Assembly: GCA_002490775.1 (NCBI GenBank)
Contig: DKUR01000083.1
Coordinates: forward strand, 1-43,218
Direction of reading: 5' to 3'
Origin: Lachnospiraceae bacterium UBA7199
Lineage (GTDB): Bacteria; Bacillota; Clostridia; Lachnospirales; Lachnospiraceae
Length of the DNA: 43,218 nt
The notes beneath the pieces are model-generated. The model ran no database searches and was not told the origin of the DNA. It saw nothing but the letters and a program-made list of their open reading frames with translations. Positions 8,530 through 16,779 of the stretch are shown one piece after another. Both the position numbers and the translations under genes were made by a program. Numbering within the stretch: the stretch's first letter is position 1; the number at the start of each line of letters is the position of its first letter.

Positions 8530-10263
8530 CTAAATAAAAATCTGAACCATATTCATACCGAAGGTTCTGTAATACATCGTATGTTCCACCATGTTTTCTA
8601 TTAAACGGATTCCCATATACATATCTTCTTCCTCTCCAGCCTCATAGTAGAGCGGATTAAACTCCTTTCCGCTATAACGAATGCGAATGCCGATTTTTTC
8701 TGAAAGAGAATATACCCGAAGATCAAATTCAACTTTTTCTGATGTATTAACTGTTGTAATCAAAGTCATAATCTCTTCCATCGCCAGGCTGATCCGCATA
8801 ACCTGTTTTGGAAGCATACCGTTCTCTTCACAAAAAAAAGTAATTTTGCTGCTGGCCTCGCAAATCTCCTCTGCTTCACCTTTTACAGAAAAATTAATTA
8901 CTTTTCCTGATTGTTCCAGTTCATTATCCATCAAAAGAAAAGGAGAATATTGCGGATAAAAGCAATGATAAATCCCTGCTGCCAAAAGCCAGATAAGGAG
9001 CGTAAATAATTCACCAAGAAATAAAAACCACCAAGGGTTTTTGCCGAAATGGCATACCAAAATTAGACTACAACAGGCCATAAGGAATACACGGAGTAAA
9101 ATAATGGCGTTTGCCCACAATACATGCCCTGATACGTTATAGTACCCTGCTAAAATACAGTTAAGCAGCGCCGGTATCATCCCAAGGGCCAGACAGAAAA
9201 AAGGAAATTTAAGGGAACTGGAAAGCCCATATCCCTTTGCCACCAGATCAGCCCCTGCAAGTATGAGCAGGGAAAATAAAAGACAATAAGGCACTCCGCT
9301 TTTTACTTCTCTTACAAGCAAAAGTCTGGCGCTTTTATTGTCGCGCTCTCCATTATAAATGCCAAGCATTGCAGATGCCGCCTGGGGTACACCTGCTGTA
9401 ACACTCTCACCAAAAGCACTAATACATCCTACCGCTGTAAAAGCCGCCACCATCTCACTGCCGCCATAACTAAGAAGCAGCATATTAATTACTGTTACCC
9501 GCAGCGTTTGAAACAAATTATTGAAAGCGGAAGGGCTCCCTGCCTTTGCAATCGCTCCAAAGGAAACCTCCCTGCTGGCATAACAAATCCCAAAAGAAAA
9601 ACTGCTTTTTTTGTCACATAATCTAATGAAACCAAGAAAACATGCGGCTGCAGTTGCAAGCACACTGGCAAGGGCTGCTCCAAACACGCCCATGTCAAAT
9701 ACATATAAAAACAATACATCCAGCAGAACATTTCCCCCACCCATTAAAAGCATCATCCATGTGACCTGTTCATTTCTCCCATCAAGCCGAAGATACCAAA
9801 AGGGAATATAAATTAAAATTTTTGGCAGTGCACCTGCTATAGTCACTCCTGAATATATCATCACAAGAGGAGATATCTGTTTTTCCGGACATAAAAATCC
9901 GGCCAGAGGCTTAAGCCATAAAAGACCAGCCGCTGTAATCATAAGGGAAATTGCCACACACCAGAAAATTCCCATTTGATAAAGCTTTTGCGCTTTCTCA
10001 TTTTGATTTTTACCAATTGCATCGGCTCCACAAATGGCAGTGCCTGATACCAGAAAGGAACCGGCTATACATAATACAAGATAAACCGGAAGGCTAAAGT
10101 TAACAGCAGCCAAAGCATCTGTTCCCAGCCGCTGTCCCACTAAAATTCCATCTGCAAGAATATTGATGTTTCCACTTAAAATGGATAACATGCAGGGAAT
10201 CAACGCTTTGTTATACGCCTTTTTCAGAAAATGTTCATTCTGCTCTAATTCAAAGCCTGCCAT
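8530..10263 (-). CDS. MATE-family transporter fused to degenerate RsbW-like ATPase domain
   Basis: 577 residues. Residues about 15-438 form a MATE transporter with twelve hydrophobic segments (for example GDGILVGQRLG-like region near 38-47 and GAALASV near 195). Residues about 445-577 form a GHKL/HATPase_c_2 domain like that of RsbW: MRISLAMEEIM then IRIRYSGKEFNPL then MYMGIRLIENMVE, in the same order and spacing as in the kinase encoded at 4772. The ATP site is altered: the N-box Asn is Leu501 and the G1 Asp is Tyr530, so ATP binding or kinase activity is doubtful. It is the first gene of the operon, with SD AAGGTAGGA. A TATAAT at 10292-10297 lies upstream but has no good -35, suggesting activator or alternative-sigma control. 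I infer an exporter gated by partner-switch proteins. Confidence 0.88.
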   Translation of the reverse strand: MAGFELEQNEHFLKKAYNKALIPCMLSILSGNINILADGILVGQRLGTDALAAVNFSLPVYLVLCIAGSFLVSGTAICGADAIGKNQNEKAQKLYQMGIFWCVAISLMITAAGLLWLKPLAGFLCPEKQISPLVMIYSGVTIAGALPKILIYIPFWYLRLDGRNEQVTWMMLLMGGGNVLLDVLFLYVFDMGVFGAALASVLATAAACFLGFIRLCDKKSSFSFGICYASREVSFGAIAKAGSPSAFNNLFQTLRVTVINMLLLSYGGSEMVAAFTAVGCISAFGESVTAGVPQAASAMLGIYNGERDNKSARLLLVREVKSGVPYCLLFSLLILAGADLVAKGYGLSSSLKFPFFCLALGMIPALLNCILAGYYNVSGHVLWANAIILLRVFLMACCSLILVCHFGKNPWWFLFLGELFTLLIWLLAAGIYHCFYPQYSPFLLMDNELEQSGKVINFSVKGEAEEICEASSKITFFCEENGMLPKQVMRISLAMEEIMTLITTVNTSEKVEFDLRVYSLSEKIGIRIRYSGKEFNPLYYEAGEEEDMYMGIRLIENMVEHTMYYRTFGMNMVQIFI

Positions 10264-10361
10264 AATAATTCCTACCTTAATCTTTTGTGCAATTATACAA
10301 TAAATATGTTTTTCTCTCTATTTGCTTGGGACAATTAATCCATTTTTCGGTATAATTTGTA

Positions 10362-10424
10362 CTTTGCCAGCCATCCTTATGTTAAACAACGGATGCCAGG
10401 CTTTGCCAGCCATCCTTATGTTAA
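10362..10424. repeat. Intergenic palindromic repeat, locus A (one full and one partial copy)
   Basis: The full copy (10381-10424) has outer flanks TTAAACAACG and CTTATGTTAA and a core GGATGCCAGGC-TTT-GCCAGCCATCC, which folds into a hairpin with two mismatches. A partial copy (10362-10385) precedes it. It lies between the xerD terminator and the MATE-fusion promoter. The same element recurs at 18089, 21591, 25794, 40268 and 41174. Confidence 0.85.
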
Positions 10425-10463
10425 AAAATAAAGCCACCGCAAAAATTCTGCAGATGACTTTAT
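10422..10463 (-). terminator. Terminator of xerD
   Basis: On the minus strand ATAAAG (10458-10463) pairs with CTTTAT (10428-10433); the inner stem CTGCA/TGCGG extends the hairpin, and it is followed by ATTTTTTAA. It lies about 75 bases after the xerD stop and abuts the palindromic repeat. Confidence 0.6.
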
Positions 10464-10536
10464 CTCTAATAATATTATTTAATTATAGCTAAATGATATT
10501 CGCTGCTTATGACTTTAACATCTCATAGTCATTTCA

Positions 10537-11421
10537 TTAATGTCTGGGATGGGCCTTGGCATACACCTCTCTGATCCTGCTGTGATTCATATTTGCATAA
10601 ATCTGTGTAGTAGAAATATCAGAATGCCCCAGCATTTCCTGTACACTTCTTAAATCAGCCCCATTTTCAACCAAATGTGCCGCAAAGGAATGCCGCAGCG
10701 TATGAGGTGTAATATCTGCCACAATCCCTGCCTTCTTGGCATAATATTTGACCAGTTTCCAGAATCCCTGCCTGCTCATAGGCTGTCCTGAACAATTTAC
10801 AAATAAATATTCCGATTCTTTATCCTTGATCATTGCGGTCCGGGTTCCTTCTAAATACCGCAAAAGAGCGTTCTTTGCCTCATTTCCAAAGGGAATAATC
10901 CTTTCCTTCTCTCCATCCCGGCAAAATAGGTATCCCATCTGTAGATTTACATCCTCAAGTTTTAGGTGAATCAATTCCGTCACTCTGATTCCTGTGGCAT
11001 ACAAAAGCTCCAACATTGCTTTATCCCGTATTTCTTTAGGCGAATTTCCCAAAGGCTGCTCCAACAGCCTTACCACTTCATCCGTTGTGAGAATTTCCGG
11101 CATCTTTTTTTCAATTTTGGGTGCATGTAATGTTTCTGCTGTGTCTTCCATAACCATCCCAGCTTTAAACATATAATGATAAAATGCTTTTAAAGATGCT
11201 ATATTCCGTGAAATAGTTGCGGCAGAAAATTTATTTTTTTCCAAAAAAAGAATATAGGAATTTAAATTTGTGATTGTAATTTTCTTAACATCTTCTATTC
11301 CCTGCTGCTCCATGTAATTTCTTACCTTCATCAAATCTCTGCGGTATGACTGCTCTGTGTTTTCGGAAGTTTTTTTCACATTATGTAAATAAACTATAAA
11401 TTCATTAATCTCTGTGTTCAT
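10537..11421 (-). CDS. xerD: Tyrosine recombinase XerD
   Basis: Site-specific recombinase of the Xer type, which resolves chromosome dimers at dif. It has 294 residues, the normal Xer length, with an N-terminal SAM-like core-binding domain (1-100) and the catalytic domain (105-294). Catalytic residues are visible: Arg146 (ATGIRVTEL), Lys172, His240-x-x-Arg243 (HTLRHS), His266 (LGHSDISTT) and nucleophile Tyr275. I chose the ATG at 11421 because the family starts here; the SD AGGAGA is about 14 bases away, somewhat long. The nudF-spoIIM-xerD order parallels Bacillus (nudF, spoIIM, fur, ripX), so this is the housekeeping enzyme rather than a mobile-element integrase. XerC and XerD are hard to tell apart by eye; synteny favours XerD. 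Confidence 0.9.
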   Translation of the reverse strand: MNTEINEFIVYLHNVKKTSENTEQSYRRDLMKVRNYMEQQGIEDVKKITITNLNSYILFLEKNKFSAATISRNIASLKAFYHYMFKAGMVMEDTAETLHAPKIEKKMPEILTTDEVVRLLEQPLGNSPKEIRDKAMLELLYATGIRVTELIHLKLEDVNLQMGYLFCRDGEKERIIPFGNEAKNALLRYLEGTRTAMIKDKESEYLFVNCSGQPMSRQGFWKLVKYYAKKAGIVADITPHTLRHSFAAHLVENGADLRSVQEMLGHSDISTTQIYANMNHSRIREVYAKAHPRH

Positions 11422-11627
11422 CTTTAAAATTGCTTCTCCTGCCAATTCAAACTTTATAAAAAATACGTTTACATAAACCATGTTTTGTAACCATTATAAT
11501 CAGAAAAAGTAAGAAAAGCAAACTCATTTTTTACCTGTTTTCCGCATATTTTTGCCTATTTCATACTCAAAATACAATATATCGGAAATACCAAATTATG
11601 TAAATACAACATGTTGTAAAAAAATAA

Positions 11628-12233
11628 TTAAAATATTTTTACCAGATCTGAAATTAAAATTGGGTTTACATAACTCTCCAAAAAGCAACCAATCAAAATA
11701 ACAATCCATATCCATAAAAGAATAATGCCCTGATGCAGAAACTGCTGTTTTTTGCTTCTATAATATGATGTCACTATATTTCCTCCTGTTTGTCCTTTGC
11801 TGCAGTTTTCATAACACCATCCTAAAAGCATGACCTGCGCTGGTATCAAAAGCAATTGATGGGGAAACACACTTCCTAAAATCAAAAGCAGTCCTTTAAT
11901 TCCAAATCGTATAGTTGCTGCCGTAATTGTCATTCCTGCCAGCATTCCCTGCCATACCACACAGGCATACACAGAAATCAGTCCAATTCCAGTACTTGAT
12001 AATAAAATTAAAATAATACCTGAACCCATTCGATGCCGCAATACATACTTTAAAAAACTTACATGATTAATTTCAATGTACTTCAGTCTATTCATTGAGG
12101 CAGTGCTGAAAATTCCTTCTTCTGAAAGAAAAAAATTAGTTCCAAGATTCATAACCATAACTCCCAGAAGAAAGCTGCCTAAAAACAAATAAAACCAGCG
12201 TATATAAATACTGTTTTTCCCGCCTTTTAGCAT
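11628..12233 (-). CDS. spoIIM: Stage II sporulation protein M
   Basis: A 201-residue integral membrane protein with about five hydrophobic helices, near the size of B. subtilis SpoIIM (about 214). SpoIIM, SpoIID and SpoIIP form the peptidoglycan-remodelling complex that drives engulfment of the forespore; SpoIIM recruits and anchors the others. The family look is clear in the N-terminal TM with LGVMVMNLGTNFF, the central GIGLISVYACVVWQGMLAGM and the PHQLLLIPAQ segment. It lies downstream of nudF (after a terminator at 12271) and upstream of xerD, a conserved Firmicute order. Expression is expected in the mother cell (SigE), but I could not identify a convincing SigE promoter. Confidence 0.9.
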   Translation of the reverse strand: MLKGGKNSIYIRWFYLFLGSFLLGVMVMNLGTNFFLSEEGIFSTASMNRLKYIEINHVSFLKYVLRHRMGSGIILILLSSTGIGLISVYACVVWQGMLAGMTITAATIRFGIKGLLLILGSVFPHQLLLIPAQVMLLGWCYENCSKGQTGGNIVTSYYRSKKQQFLHQGIILLWIWIVILIGCFLESYVNPILISDLVKIF

Positions 12234-12270
12234 TTTATATCCCTTATTCTTTTCTTCAAGCTATATATAT

Positions 12271-12303
12271 GAAAAACAAGCTGTGCATATGCACAGCCTG
12301 TTT
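12271..12303 (-). terminator. Terminator of the aminotransferase-nudF unit
   Basis: GCTGTGCATATGCACAGC is a perfect 18-bp palindrome, and AAACA/TGTTT extends the stem. On the minus strand it is followed by a TTGTTTTTC tract. It lies 20 bases past the nudF stop. Confidence 0.85.
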
Positions 12304-12323
12304 CAGAAGTGTCCGTATAAAAT

Positions 12324-12887
12324 TTATGCCTTCATATACTTATCTTTATAAGCCATAATCGCCGCAACTGTTTTAGAATCCTGAATTTCTCCGGCAAAAA
12401 TCTTTTGCGTCAGCTCTTCTACTGTGTAGGCCCCTACCTGAACATACTCATCTTCATCCAAATGCTGTTTCCCCAAAGTTAAACCAGTGGCAAGATAAAT
12501 ATCTATTTTTTCATTGCAAAAAGCAACTGTTGTATAAATACTAATCAACAATTCCGCATGATCTGCCTTATAGCCGGTCTCCTCCTCCAGTTCCCGCAAA
12601 GCGGCATCCATCGTAGGTTCATCAACTGAATTCAAGCCTCCTGCCGGAATTTCCAGTGTATAGCGCTCCAGCGCATTCCGATATTGCCTTACCATAATAA
12701 GACGCCCCGTTTCATCCACCGGAACCACCGCCGCAGCTCCTTTATGTTTGATAAAATCCCACTTTACAACATTGCCGTTTGGCACCTGCATGGTATCCTG
12801 ATAATAGTCAATAATCGCCCCATGTGCCACTAAATCTCTTGCAATCCTTTTAAACTCTTCCATTTTTCTATACTCCAAAAATGCCAT
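12324..12887 (-). CDS. nudF: NUDIX hydrolase, ADP-ribose pyrophosphatase type
   Basis: 187 residues with a textbook Nudix box at 84-106 (G-x5-E90-x7-R98-E99-L-x-E102-E103-x-G105). ADP-ribose pyrophosphatases hydrolyse ADP-ribose to AMP and ribose 5-phosphate in the cytosol with Mg2+. The N-terminal strand region (VPNGNVVKWDFIKHKGAAAV) and the box context EIPAGGLN are typical of the NudF/ADPRase subfamily. The start codon lies 2 bases after the stop of the aminotransferase gene, so the two are co-transcribed. The position near spoIIM and xerD matches Bacillus nudF. Substrate assignment is by subfamily resemblance. Confidence 0.9.
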   Translation of the reverse strand: MAFLEYRKMEEFKRIARDLVAHGAIIDYYQDTMQVPNGNVVKWDFIKHKGAAAVVPVDETGRLIMVRQYRNALERYTLEIPAGGLNSVDEPTMDAALRELEEETGYKADHAELLISIYTTVAFCNEKIDIYLATGLTLGKQHLDEDEYVQVGAYTVEELTQKIFAGEIQDSKTVAAIMAYKDKYMKA

Positions 12888-12889
12888 TA

Positions 12890-14176
12890 TTAATTTTTTG
12901 AAAGAAGCTTTTCAACACTGGTCAGCTTGACACATAGTACAAACAAATCAGTTGCCACGACTAACTCCTCCAGTGAAGGGAAGGTAGGCGCCAGACGAAT
13001 ATTACTGTCCTTCGGATCTTTTTTATAAGGATAAGTTGCACCTGCACCTGTAAGAACTACACCTGCTTCTTTACATTTCTCAACAATTGACTTTGCGCAG
13101 CCTTCCATTGCATCAAAAGAAATAAAATAACCTCCATTTGGATTAGTCCATGAACCAATTCCAAGACCTGAAAGCTCACTTTCCAAGACCTTTAATACTG
13201 CTTCAAATTTAGGCCGCATGATTGCTGCATGCCTTTTCATATGCGCCTTCATACCATCAATATTTTTAAAATATTTTGTATGGCGGAGCTGATTTAATTT
13301 ATCATATCCAATTGTCTGAATTGTCATGGCCGCTTTGATCTGCGCTAAGTTTGCAGGCGATGTTACAATTGCTGCAATCCCTGCACCAGGAAATGTCACC
13401 TTAGAGGTGGAGCAGAACTCATACACCATATCCGGATTACCAGCCTTCTCACATTCACCTAAAATCTCCAGCAGCTTATCACTCCTATCTTCATATAAGT
13501 CATGCACTGCATAAGCATTATCCCAGAAGATTCTGAAATCTGCTGCTGCGGGTTTTAATGCCGCAAATCTTTTTACTGTTTCATCTGAGTAAGTATATCC
13601 TTGAGGATTAGAATATTTGGGTACGCACCAGATTCCTTTTACTGCCGAATCCTCACTTACATATTTTTCCACCAGATCCATGTCAGGCCCGTCTTCCTTC
13701 ATGGGAATATTTATCATTTCAATCCCAAATTGCTCTGTGATTGCAAAATGTCTGTCATACCCGGGAACAGGACACAAAAATTTTACTTTATCCAACTTAC
13801 ACCAAGGCGTGTTACCAAGCACTCCAAGCAGCATGGACCGCGCAATAGTGTCGTACATAACATTCAAACTGGAATTACCAAAAACAATTACCTTATCCTC
13901 CGAAACCTCAAGCATATCCGCCAGCAGTTTTCTTGCCTCCGGTATACCATCCAATAGCCCATAATTTCTACAGTCAACGCCAGTTTCTGTAGTGACATCC
14001 GCATCTGAAATAACCATACCTAAGAAATCCTTTTCCATATCCAACTGAGCCGGTGACGGTTTTCCTCTGGACATATCCAACTGCAATCCCTTTGCCTTAG
14101 CTTCCTCATATTCTTTATGCAGTTCATCTTTCAACGCAAGCAGCTCATTTTCACTTAATTCCTTATATGCCTTCAT
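12890..14176 (-). CDS. PLP-dependent aspartate aminotransferase, subgroup Ic (MocR-like fold)
   Basis: 428 residues of a fold-type I aminotransferase. Hallmarks are DMSRGKPSPAQL near 34-45, NYGLLDGIPEAR near 71-82, FGNSSLNVMYD, CPVPGYDRHF, KYSNPQGYTYS, FWDNAYAVHD and the PLP-binding Lys259 in CSTSKVTFPGAG. This set is typical of the Aminotran_MocR (PF12897) group, some of which are aspartate aminotransferases (type Ic). I chose the ATG at 14176 because GGAGG precedes it by 9 bases; an in-frame upstream ATG lacks conservation. Translation runs straight into nudF (2-base gap). A role in aspartate/glutamate interconversion is likely; amino donor preference is not decided by sequence. Confidence 0.88.
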   Translation of the reverse strand: MKAYKELSENELLALKDELHKEYEEAKAKGLQLDMSRGKPSPAQLDMEKDFLGMVISDADVTTETGVDCRNYGLLDGIPEARKLLADMLEVSEDKVIVFGNSSLNVMYDTIARSMLLGVLGNTPWCKLDKVKFLCPVPGYDRHFAITEQFGIEMINIPMKEDGPDMDLVEKYVSEDSAVKGIWCVPKYSNPQGYTYSDETVKRFAALKPAAADFRIFWDNAYAVHDLYEDRSDKLLEILGECEKAGNPDMVYEFCSTSKVTFPGAGIAAIVTSPANLAQIKAAMTIQTIGYDKLNQLRHTKYFKNIDGMKAHMKRHAAIMRPKFEAVLKVLESELSGLGIGSWTNPNGGYFISFDAMEGCAKSIVEKCKEAGVVLTGAGATYPYKKDPKDSNIRLAPTFPSLEELVVATDLFVLCVKLTSVEKLLSKN

Positions 14177-14355
14177 GGTGCATATCCTCCTGTTTTTATC
14201 TCTTATGGTATCTTTGGATAATTGTATACAATCCAATGCCCATATTATTCTACTATAACATTCTTAAAGTAACAAGAGTTTTTTCTTTTTATTTACAAAA
14301 TTATTGTCGTAACCCTTGGTATTTATAAAAATCTCTATAATTCCAAATAATGAAT

Positions 14356-14404
14356 ACAAAAAAGAGGGTTCCCTAAGTCATTATAAACTCTGGGTTACCC
14401 TCTT
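14356..14404 (-). terminator. Terminator of rny
   Basis: Arms AAGAGGGT (14362-14369 complement) and ACCCTCTT (14397-14404) with an inner CCC/GGG extension form a long hairpin, followed on the minus strand by TTTTTTG. It lies about 35 bases past the rny stop. Confidence 0.85.
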
Positions 14405-14437
14405 ATAACTCTAACTTAACCGGTAACTGAAATAACT

Positions 14438-15985
14438 TTATTTTGCATAATCAATTACCCTTGATTCTCTGATCACGTTTACTTTTATCTGTCCAGGATA
14501 TTCAAGTTCAGCTTCAATCTGCTTTGAAATATCTCTGGCTAAAAGTACCATGTCAGAATCAGAAATCTGTTCTGGAACTACCATTACACGAATCTCTCTA
14601 CCTGCCTGAATTGCAAAAGATTTATCTACTCCTTTAAAATTGTTTGTGATATCTTCTAATTGTTTTAATCTGCTTGTATATGTTTCAAGGGTTTCTCTTC
14701 TTGCGCCTGGTCTTGCAGCAGATATTGTATCAGAAGCCTGTACAATACATGCAATCAATGACTGAGGCTCAACATCTCCATGATGAGATTCAACTGCATT
14801 AATGACAATAGGCGACTCTTTGAACTTTCTGCAAAGTTCAACGCCTAACTGAATGTGTGAACCTTCCATCTCATGATCCACAGCCTTGCCTATATCATGT
14901 AATAAGCCTGCTCTCTTGGCCATTCTCACATCCAGACCAAGTTCTGCCGCTAAAAGTCCTGAAAGCTGTGCTACTTCTATGGAATGCTTTAATGCATTCT
15001 GTCCATAGCTTGTTCTGAACTTCATCTTACCAAGCAGCCGCACAAGTTCAGGGTGAATACCATGTACGCCAACCTCTAAGGTGGCAGCCTCCCCTTCCTC
15101 CTTGATCATAATCTCAACTTCTTTTTGCGCTTTCTCAACCATTTCCTCAATTCTAGCTGGATGAATACGTCCATCTACGATTAATTTTTCAAGCGCAATT
15201 CTTGCTACTTCCCTGCGGATAGGATCAAAGCCGGACAAAATGACTGCCTCCGGCGTATCATCAATAATCAGGTCAACACCGGTAAGAGTTTCAAGGGTTC
15301 TAATATTCCTGCCCTCTCTACCAATAATTCTTCCTTTCATTTCATCATTTGGAAGCTGAACTACAGAAATTGTAGTTTCGGAAACATGATCTGCCGCACA
15401 TTTCTGTATGGCCGTAACTACATATTCCTTTGCCTTCTTATCCGCTTCATCTTTGGCGCGATTCTCCATTTCCTTGATCATCACAGCCGTTTCATGCTTT
15501 ACTTCATCTTCAACAATTTTTAATAAATATTCTTTTGCCTGTTCGGAGGTTAAACCAGAGATTCGTTCCAGTTCCTGTAATCTTTGTTCGTTCAGCTTTG
15601 AAATTTCAACCCGCTGCTTTGCAAGCTCGTCCTCACGAGCAGCAAGGCTGGCTTCCTTTTTCTCAATCGCATCTGACTTCTTATCAATGTTCTCTTCTTT
15701 CTGCTGAATTCTGCGCTCATAACGCTGCGCTTCTGCACGACGTTCCTTAATTTCCTTGTCCAATTCATTTTTGGTACGAATGGACTCTTCCTTAACTTCC
15801 AGTAAGGATTCGCGCTTTTTGGTTTCAGCAGTTTTCAAAGCCTCATCAATGATTTCGCGTGCCTTCTCCTCAGCATTTCCAATCTTAGCTTCCGACACTT
15901 TCTTGTAATAAGCGGTTGCTAACAGCCATGCTGTGGGAGCTGCCACGATCAGCGTAACGATGACTGCTATCAAAACTTGCATCAT
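14438..15985 (-). CDS. rny: Ribonuclease Y
   Basis: Membrane-anchored endoribonuclease that starts mRNA decay in Firmicutes. 515 residues, the usual size: an N-terminal transmembrane helix (about 3-25), a long Glu/Lys-rich coiled coil (about 28-200), a KH domain with GRIIGREGRNIR, and an HD domain with LLHDIGKAVDHE holding the metal-binding His-Asp, ending in the conserved VNVIRESRVIDYAK. There are two adjacent ATG codons; the first is used here. The SD AGGAGG can pair with CTCCT three bases downstream (15990-16002), an unusual arrangement described separately. Located downstream of recA-recX, with its own terminator. Confidence 0.97.
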   Translation of the reverse strand: MMQVLIAVIVTLIVAAPTAWLLATAYYKKVSEAKIGNAEEKAREIIDEALKTAETKKRESLLEVKEESIRTKNELDKEIKERRAEAQRYERRIQQKEENIDKKSDAIEKKEASLAAREDELAKQRVEISKLNEQRLQELERISGLTSEQAKEYLLKIVEDEVKHETAVMIKEMENRAKDEADKKAKEYVVTAIQKCAADHVSETTISVVQLPNDEMKGRIIGREGRNIRTLETLTGVDLIIDDTPEAVILSGFDPIRREVARIALEKLIVDGRIHPARIEEMVEKAQKEVEIMIKEEGEAATLEVGVHGIHPELVRLLGKMKFRTSYGQNALKHSIEVAQLSGLLAAELGLDVRMAKRAGLLHDIGKAVDHEMEGSHIQLGVELCRKFKESPIVINAVESHHGDVEPQSLIACIVQASDTISAARPGARRETLETYTSRLKQLEDITNNFKGVDKSFAIQAGREIRVMVVPEQISDSDMVLLARDISKQIEAELEYPGQIKVNVIRESRVIDYAK

Positions 15986-15989
15986 TTAC

Positions 15990-16002
15990 AGGAGCACCTC
16001 CT
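15990..16002 (-). promoter_or_regulatory. Mini-hairpin occluding the rny ribosome binding site
   Basis: On the minus strand AGGAG (15998-16002) is followed by GTG and CTCCT (15990-15994), so the SD of rny can fold back on itself. The SD to ATG distance (about 11 bases) is a little long. Whether the hairpin is stable enough to matter is unknown. Confidence 0.4.
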
Positions 16003-16091
16003 TATTTAATTTTCATTGTACTATTATCTATATAGAATGTGTTAACAGCATCAACATTCTAAAAGCAAATTACAACACTTAAATTTTAAAC

Positions 16092-16715
16092 TTAAATAGT
16101 AGTTATGTCAAGTGAAAGTACATTTCTTATAGTTTCAATTGCAAATCCCTTCCGATATAAAAATGCCATCATCTTCTGGCTTTCCTGTAAAGTTGCATTT
16201 TGAGATGAAAAATGTTTCTTTTCTAATAATTTAATTATTTGTTGTTTCTCTAATTCCTGCCTGTCCTCTCCAACTACTTCTTCCCATGCCTCTTCCGCCA
16301 TATCTCCTGAAATGCCTTTTCTGCGCAAATCGGTCATGATCCTGTTTTTACTCTTATTTTCCTTATTATATTCAATAAAATCATATGCATACTGACTATC
16401 ATTGATATATCCAAAGGAAGCCACATAGTTTATTGCTTCACTTATAACTTGAGGCGGATATCCACCCATTTTTAATTTTTCTTCCAACTGCGCAGTCGTA
16501 TAGGTACGGCTTTTTAAAAGATTCATAGCTCGGAGTTTTGCCCGTTTGGGAAGTATTTTTGTCATAATTTCCTGATAGTCTTCTTCCCTAATCTCATTAT
16601 TTTCTTTTATACCGTAAACTGACAATTCGCCTTTGTATAAAACAAAGGCGAACTCACCGTCTATCTCTATCTTCTTTCTTGATTTAGATGCTTCCGTAAT
16701 TTTTGTTATGATCAT
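16092..16715 (-). CDS. recX: Regulatory protein RecX
   Basis: 207 residues, within the usual range for Firmicute RecX, which binds and modulates RecA filaments. The helical repeats of the family are visible: LKSRTYTTAQLEEKLKMGGYPPQVISEAINYVASFGYINDS-type segment (about 67-108) and the following ASYA-like YAYDFIEYNKENKSKNRIMTDLRRKGIS region, then a third repeat towards the C-terminus ending in the RKGFAIETIRNVL motif. It starts 64 bases after the recA stop on the same strand, so it is probably read from the LexA-controlled recA promoter. The assignment is well supported by both sequence and position. Confidence 0.93.
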   Translation of the reverse strand: MIITKITEASKSRKKIEIDGEFAFVLYKGELSVYGIKENNEIREEDYQEIMTKILPKRAKLRAMNLLKSRTYTTAQLEEKLKMGGYPPQVISEAINYVASFGYINDSQYAYDFIEYNKENKSKNRIMTDLRRKGISGDMAEEAWEEVVGEDRQELEKQQIIKLLEKKHFSSQNATLQESQKMMAFLYRKGFAIETIRNVLSLDITTI

Positions 16716-16779
16716 TTATTTCCTGCTTTCTAAATTTTACAGATGTTCCTATCGAAGTGTTTCTGCTAAATGCTGCTTT

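Noticed and set aside
4442..10263. The partner-switch genes as a classical SigB or SpoIIA operon
   Set aside because: No sigma factor gene is present, and GH3 and MATE genes are not part of those operons.
10537..11421. Tyrosine recombinase as an integrase of a mobile element
   Set aside because: The length, Xer-type motifs and the nudF-spoIIM-xerD order point to the housekeeping recombinase; no att repeats or phage genes surround it.
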